From CAZUTO01 sp964623085 (GTDB taxonomy: Bacteria; Pseudomonadota; Gammaproteobacteria; Pseudomonadales; GM7GCV1), in contig CAZUTO010000005.1 in the NCBI GenBank assembly GCA_964623085.1, forward strand, positions 29,745-93,744: a stretch of DNA of 64,000 bases, given 5' to 3'. Shown piece by piece: positions 62,589 to 64,000 of this stretch (position 1 is its first letter; each line of letters begins with the position of its first letter). The notes beneath the pieces are model-generated. The model ran no database searches, was not told the DNA's origin, and was given only the letters and a program-made list of their open reading frames with translations. Both the position numbers and the translations under genes were made by a program.

Positions 62589-63332
62589 ATGAACCGATTT
62601 GGATTTTCTCTACTAATGATAATCGCAAGCTTGGCATTCACAGGCTTTAGCCATACCGCCTTGGCACAAGGTGGTGGTTGGAATACGGGGCAAAATGAAC
62701 CACCGAATACGGAAGTCGTATTGGCGCGCTGGCGTTTTGGCCACAATGGGCGGTTCGGCGGGTCTGGCTGGGGCCACAATTATCCAAGTGCAGATGAAAA
62801 TCTTGGGCAATTCATAAGCGATGCCACAAATATCAGCGTGCTAAGTCAGTCCTACCGTTGGGTAGAGCTGGGCTCTGAAGAGGTATTTGATTACCCCTTT
62901 GCGCTTATCTCTGAGCCAGGCGAGATGGAGCTGACCGAGCAGGAAGTGGAAAATTTCCGCGAGTTCGTCAATCGAGGTGGTTTTGTTTTGATGGATGATT
63001 TCGATGGCCCTCAGCAGCTAGGTACGATGCGCCAGCAGGTGCGTCGAGCCTTTCCAGACCGTGATTGGGTACCCTTAGATATTACACACCCGATATTTGA
63101 TGCTCATTTTGAACTAGACGATCTGCACGCAATGGATGACTACGTTCCCGGCGGTTATACCGTCTACTACGGTATGTTTAATGATGCGGGAGATGTTGTC
63201 ATGGTGGCTGGCCACAATAATGATTTGATGAACTTCTGGGATTGGTTTGACCAACCAGGAACACCGATAGGCCCGTCAACCGACGCATTTAGACTTGGGG
63301 TTAACTATATGGTCTATTCACTAACGCATTAA
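62589..63332 (+). CDS. DUF4159 exported GATase-like protein
   Basis: A 247-residue exported protein (signal peptide ending near ALA, residue 26). The DUF4159 core is VVLARWRFGHNGRF, then YPSADENLGQFISDATNISV, PFALISEPGEMELTEQEVENF and the GATase-like strand-turn FVNRGGFVLMDDFDG. It has no Cys. It closes the operon, starting 39 bases after the DUF4175 gene. In related clusters DUF4159 follows DUF4175 or a BatA-like gene. The function is unknown; the exported fold would be a binding module. Confidence 0.9.
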   Translation: MNRFGFSLLMIIASLAFTGFSHTALAQGGGWNTGQNEPPNTEVVLARWRFGHNGRFGGSGWGHNYPSADENLGQFISDATNISVLSQSYRWVELGSEEVFDYPFALISEPGEMELTEQEVENFREFVNRGGFVLMDDFDGPQQLGTMRQQVRRAFPDRDWVPLDITHPIFDAHFELDDLHAMDDYVPGGYTVYYGMFNDAGDVVMVAGHNNDLMNFWDWFDQPGTPIGPSTDAFRLGVNYMVYSLTH

Positions 63333-63420
63333 GCCTACTATATATACTGCTGCAAAGAAGGGCAGAGCTTGGTCTGTTAAATCGCCTGCTATATAAACTT
63401 TTCCATTGGCTCGGTCCGCC

Positions 63421-63660
63421 TAAATATTTGTTAATGAACTTAGGCGCTTTTGTAAGAATTGATCTAGTCAATATAAAACAGTAGCTCAGCTATACATGCT
63501 AAGTATTTGTTTAATAGATAGCATCCCGCTAAATTTTTGTGAACTACATATAGAAGTTTCCGTAAGAATTGAGAGCAACCGATATAAAGTATTAGCTTAG
63601 GTAGGATAGCTAAGCACTTGTTTTACCGAGATTCCTATATATTTTTTGTGATGCTGGTTG
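63421..63660 (+). repeat. Degenerate tandem repeat, about 110-base period, upstream of the secreted gene
   Basis: Shared blocks recur with a period near 110: TAAAT(A/T)TTTGT at 63421 and 63530 (and ATTTTTTGTGA at 63641), GTAAGAATTGA at 63452 and 63562, ATATAAA at about 63471 and 63582, TAGCT at 63482 and 63593, and GCTAAG-A/C-A/-TTTGTTTTA or TTTGTTTAA at 63498 and 63609. Two full copies and parts of a third are present. They contain no reading frame. Confidence 0.75.
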
Positions 63661-63764
63661 ACTTTATCGATAAGAAAAACTGTTCATGTTGTTAACAAAT
63701 TGTTCTTACCGTTTATCAATATTTGATCAAAAAGGTATTACAAACCCCCGATTTATATCTAATA

Positions 63765-63780
63765 TGTGTCCTAGATCACG
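63765..63780. promoter_or_regulatory. Incomplete Crp-like palindrome
   Basis: TGTGT-CCTAGA-TCACG matches the Crp core in 8 of 10 positions. It lies 117 bases before the start of the secreted gene. Weak evidence. Confidence 0.35.
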
Positions 63781-63896
63781 TTCAGCAATTGTGTCCGTGG
63801 CGAGTCTTTGCTGTTTATTGAAACGTTTTTTTGAATAACAGCATTCGAAAATGGATGTAAATAAAACAATTCGAAATGTTTGGGAGTAGAGGAATA

Positions 63897-64000
63897 ATGA
63901 AGAACTTCATTAAAGTAGTATTAGCTTCAACTGTCCTGCTTGGCGCAACAGCTGCTGTTGCTCAAGACGGCAACGGTGGCGGCATGGCTGCTAACGGTGG
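63897..64000 (+). CDS. Small secreted Gly/Asn-rich protein, 5' part only
   Basis: The ATG at 63897 follows GGGAGTAGAGGAA and encodes a signal peptide (KVVLASTVLLGATAAVAQ) whose cleavage would leave DGNGGGMAANGG and onward. The window ends here. The mature start is dominated by Gly, Asn and Ala, so it may be a small structural or glycine-rich exported protein. A family cannot be named from 34 residues. Its long structured leader region suggests tight control. Confidence 0.7.
   Translation, partial: MKNFIKVVLASTVLLGATAAVAQDGNGGGMAANG

Larger units (their letters stand above)
63333..63896. other. Large A/T-rich intergenic region, 564 bases
   Basis: It separates the envelope operon from the small secreted gene at 63897 and is the longest non-coding stretch in the window. 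It holds the degenerate 110-base tandem repeat (63421-63660) and an incomplete Crp-like palindrome at 63765-63780. The last 15 bases give a good ribosome binding site (GGGAGTAGAGGAA). Confidence 0.65.

Noticed and set aside
1..64000. CRISPR arrays, insertion sequences, prophage, integrase or attachment sites
   Set aside because: No regular spacer-repeat pattern, transposase, integrase or terminal inverted repeats were seen. The 110-base repeat at 63421 is too few and too diverged for a CRISPR array.

Overview
The window looks like chromosome from a Gram-negative, probably marine or aquatic, gammaproteobacterium. It is a draft assembly: a run of exactly 100 N lies at 17400-17499. Support for this reading: many lipoproteins with lipoboxes, a TonB-dependent receptor, a modABC operon, SelO, a LexA box of the gammaproteobacterial CTGT-N8-ACAG type in front of imuAB, a TGTGA-N6-TCACA Crp-type site, and many families common in marine Gammaproteobacteria (fused MFS/spermidine synthase, DUF6152, ASPIC/UnbV, DUF4175/DUF4159). 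Genus and species cannot be told from the sequence. I see no rRNA, tRNA, CRISPR array, phage or insertion sequence.

Layout. 1-2328: end of a membrane protein, a YebC-family regulator, and two related lipoproteins of which one is a short copy. 2458-7094: a CBS-domain protein coupled to modABC (molybdate uptake), then selO. 7131-16068: an LCAT-like lipase lipoprotein, a 1075-residue membrane spermidine-synthase fusion, small secreted and NTF2-like/VOC proteins, a MATE exporter and a GNAT acetyltransferase. 16134-18704: a probable zinc TonB receptor, whose acidic loop is an assembly gap, and a small His-containing zinc-chaperone-like protein. 18804-21073: imuA-imuB for SOS mutagenesis under a LexA box. 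21418-28487: secreted proteins, including two metallo-beta-lactamase-fold hydrolases around an amidohydrolase lipoprotein, a glutaminyl cyclase and a DUF502 protein. 28770-33568: SulP transporter, sugar dehydrogenase, EamA transporter, DUF922 protease-like lipoprotein and two tandem 65-residue membrane proteins. 33778-35892: a VOC protein, a ChrR-like cupin and a TetR regulator joined by two copies of a palindromic operator. 35925-48094: mostly single genes (cold shock, DUF3465, AraC, glutaredoxin, dodecin, Kbp, Blc, a large FG-GAP/ASPIC protein) and a run of poorly known small proteins. 48210-49010: an SDR enzyme.

49268-63332 is the most notable part: eight tightly packed genes on the + strand, namely a VWA/GATase-like membrane protein, a caspase-fold EF-hand protein, a TPR protein with an HExxH zinc-peptidase domain, MoxR ATPase, DUF58, BatA-like, DUF4175 and DUF4159. 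Most junctions overlap by 1-4 bases. The caspase-fold protein has Ser where the catalytic Cys is expected and its mature part has no Cys at all, and the three GATase-like proteins have no candidate nucleophilic Cys. This suggests a cell-envelope MoxR/VWA machine built partly from enzyme folds used as binding modules. After it comes a 564-base region with a degenerate 110-base tandem repeat, then the start of a small secreted Gly/Asn-rich protein cut by the window end.

Regulation that can be read directly: a LexA box for imuAB, twin TetR operators, a Crp-type site between blc and the FG-GAP gene, and several intrinsic terminators.
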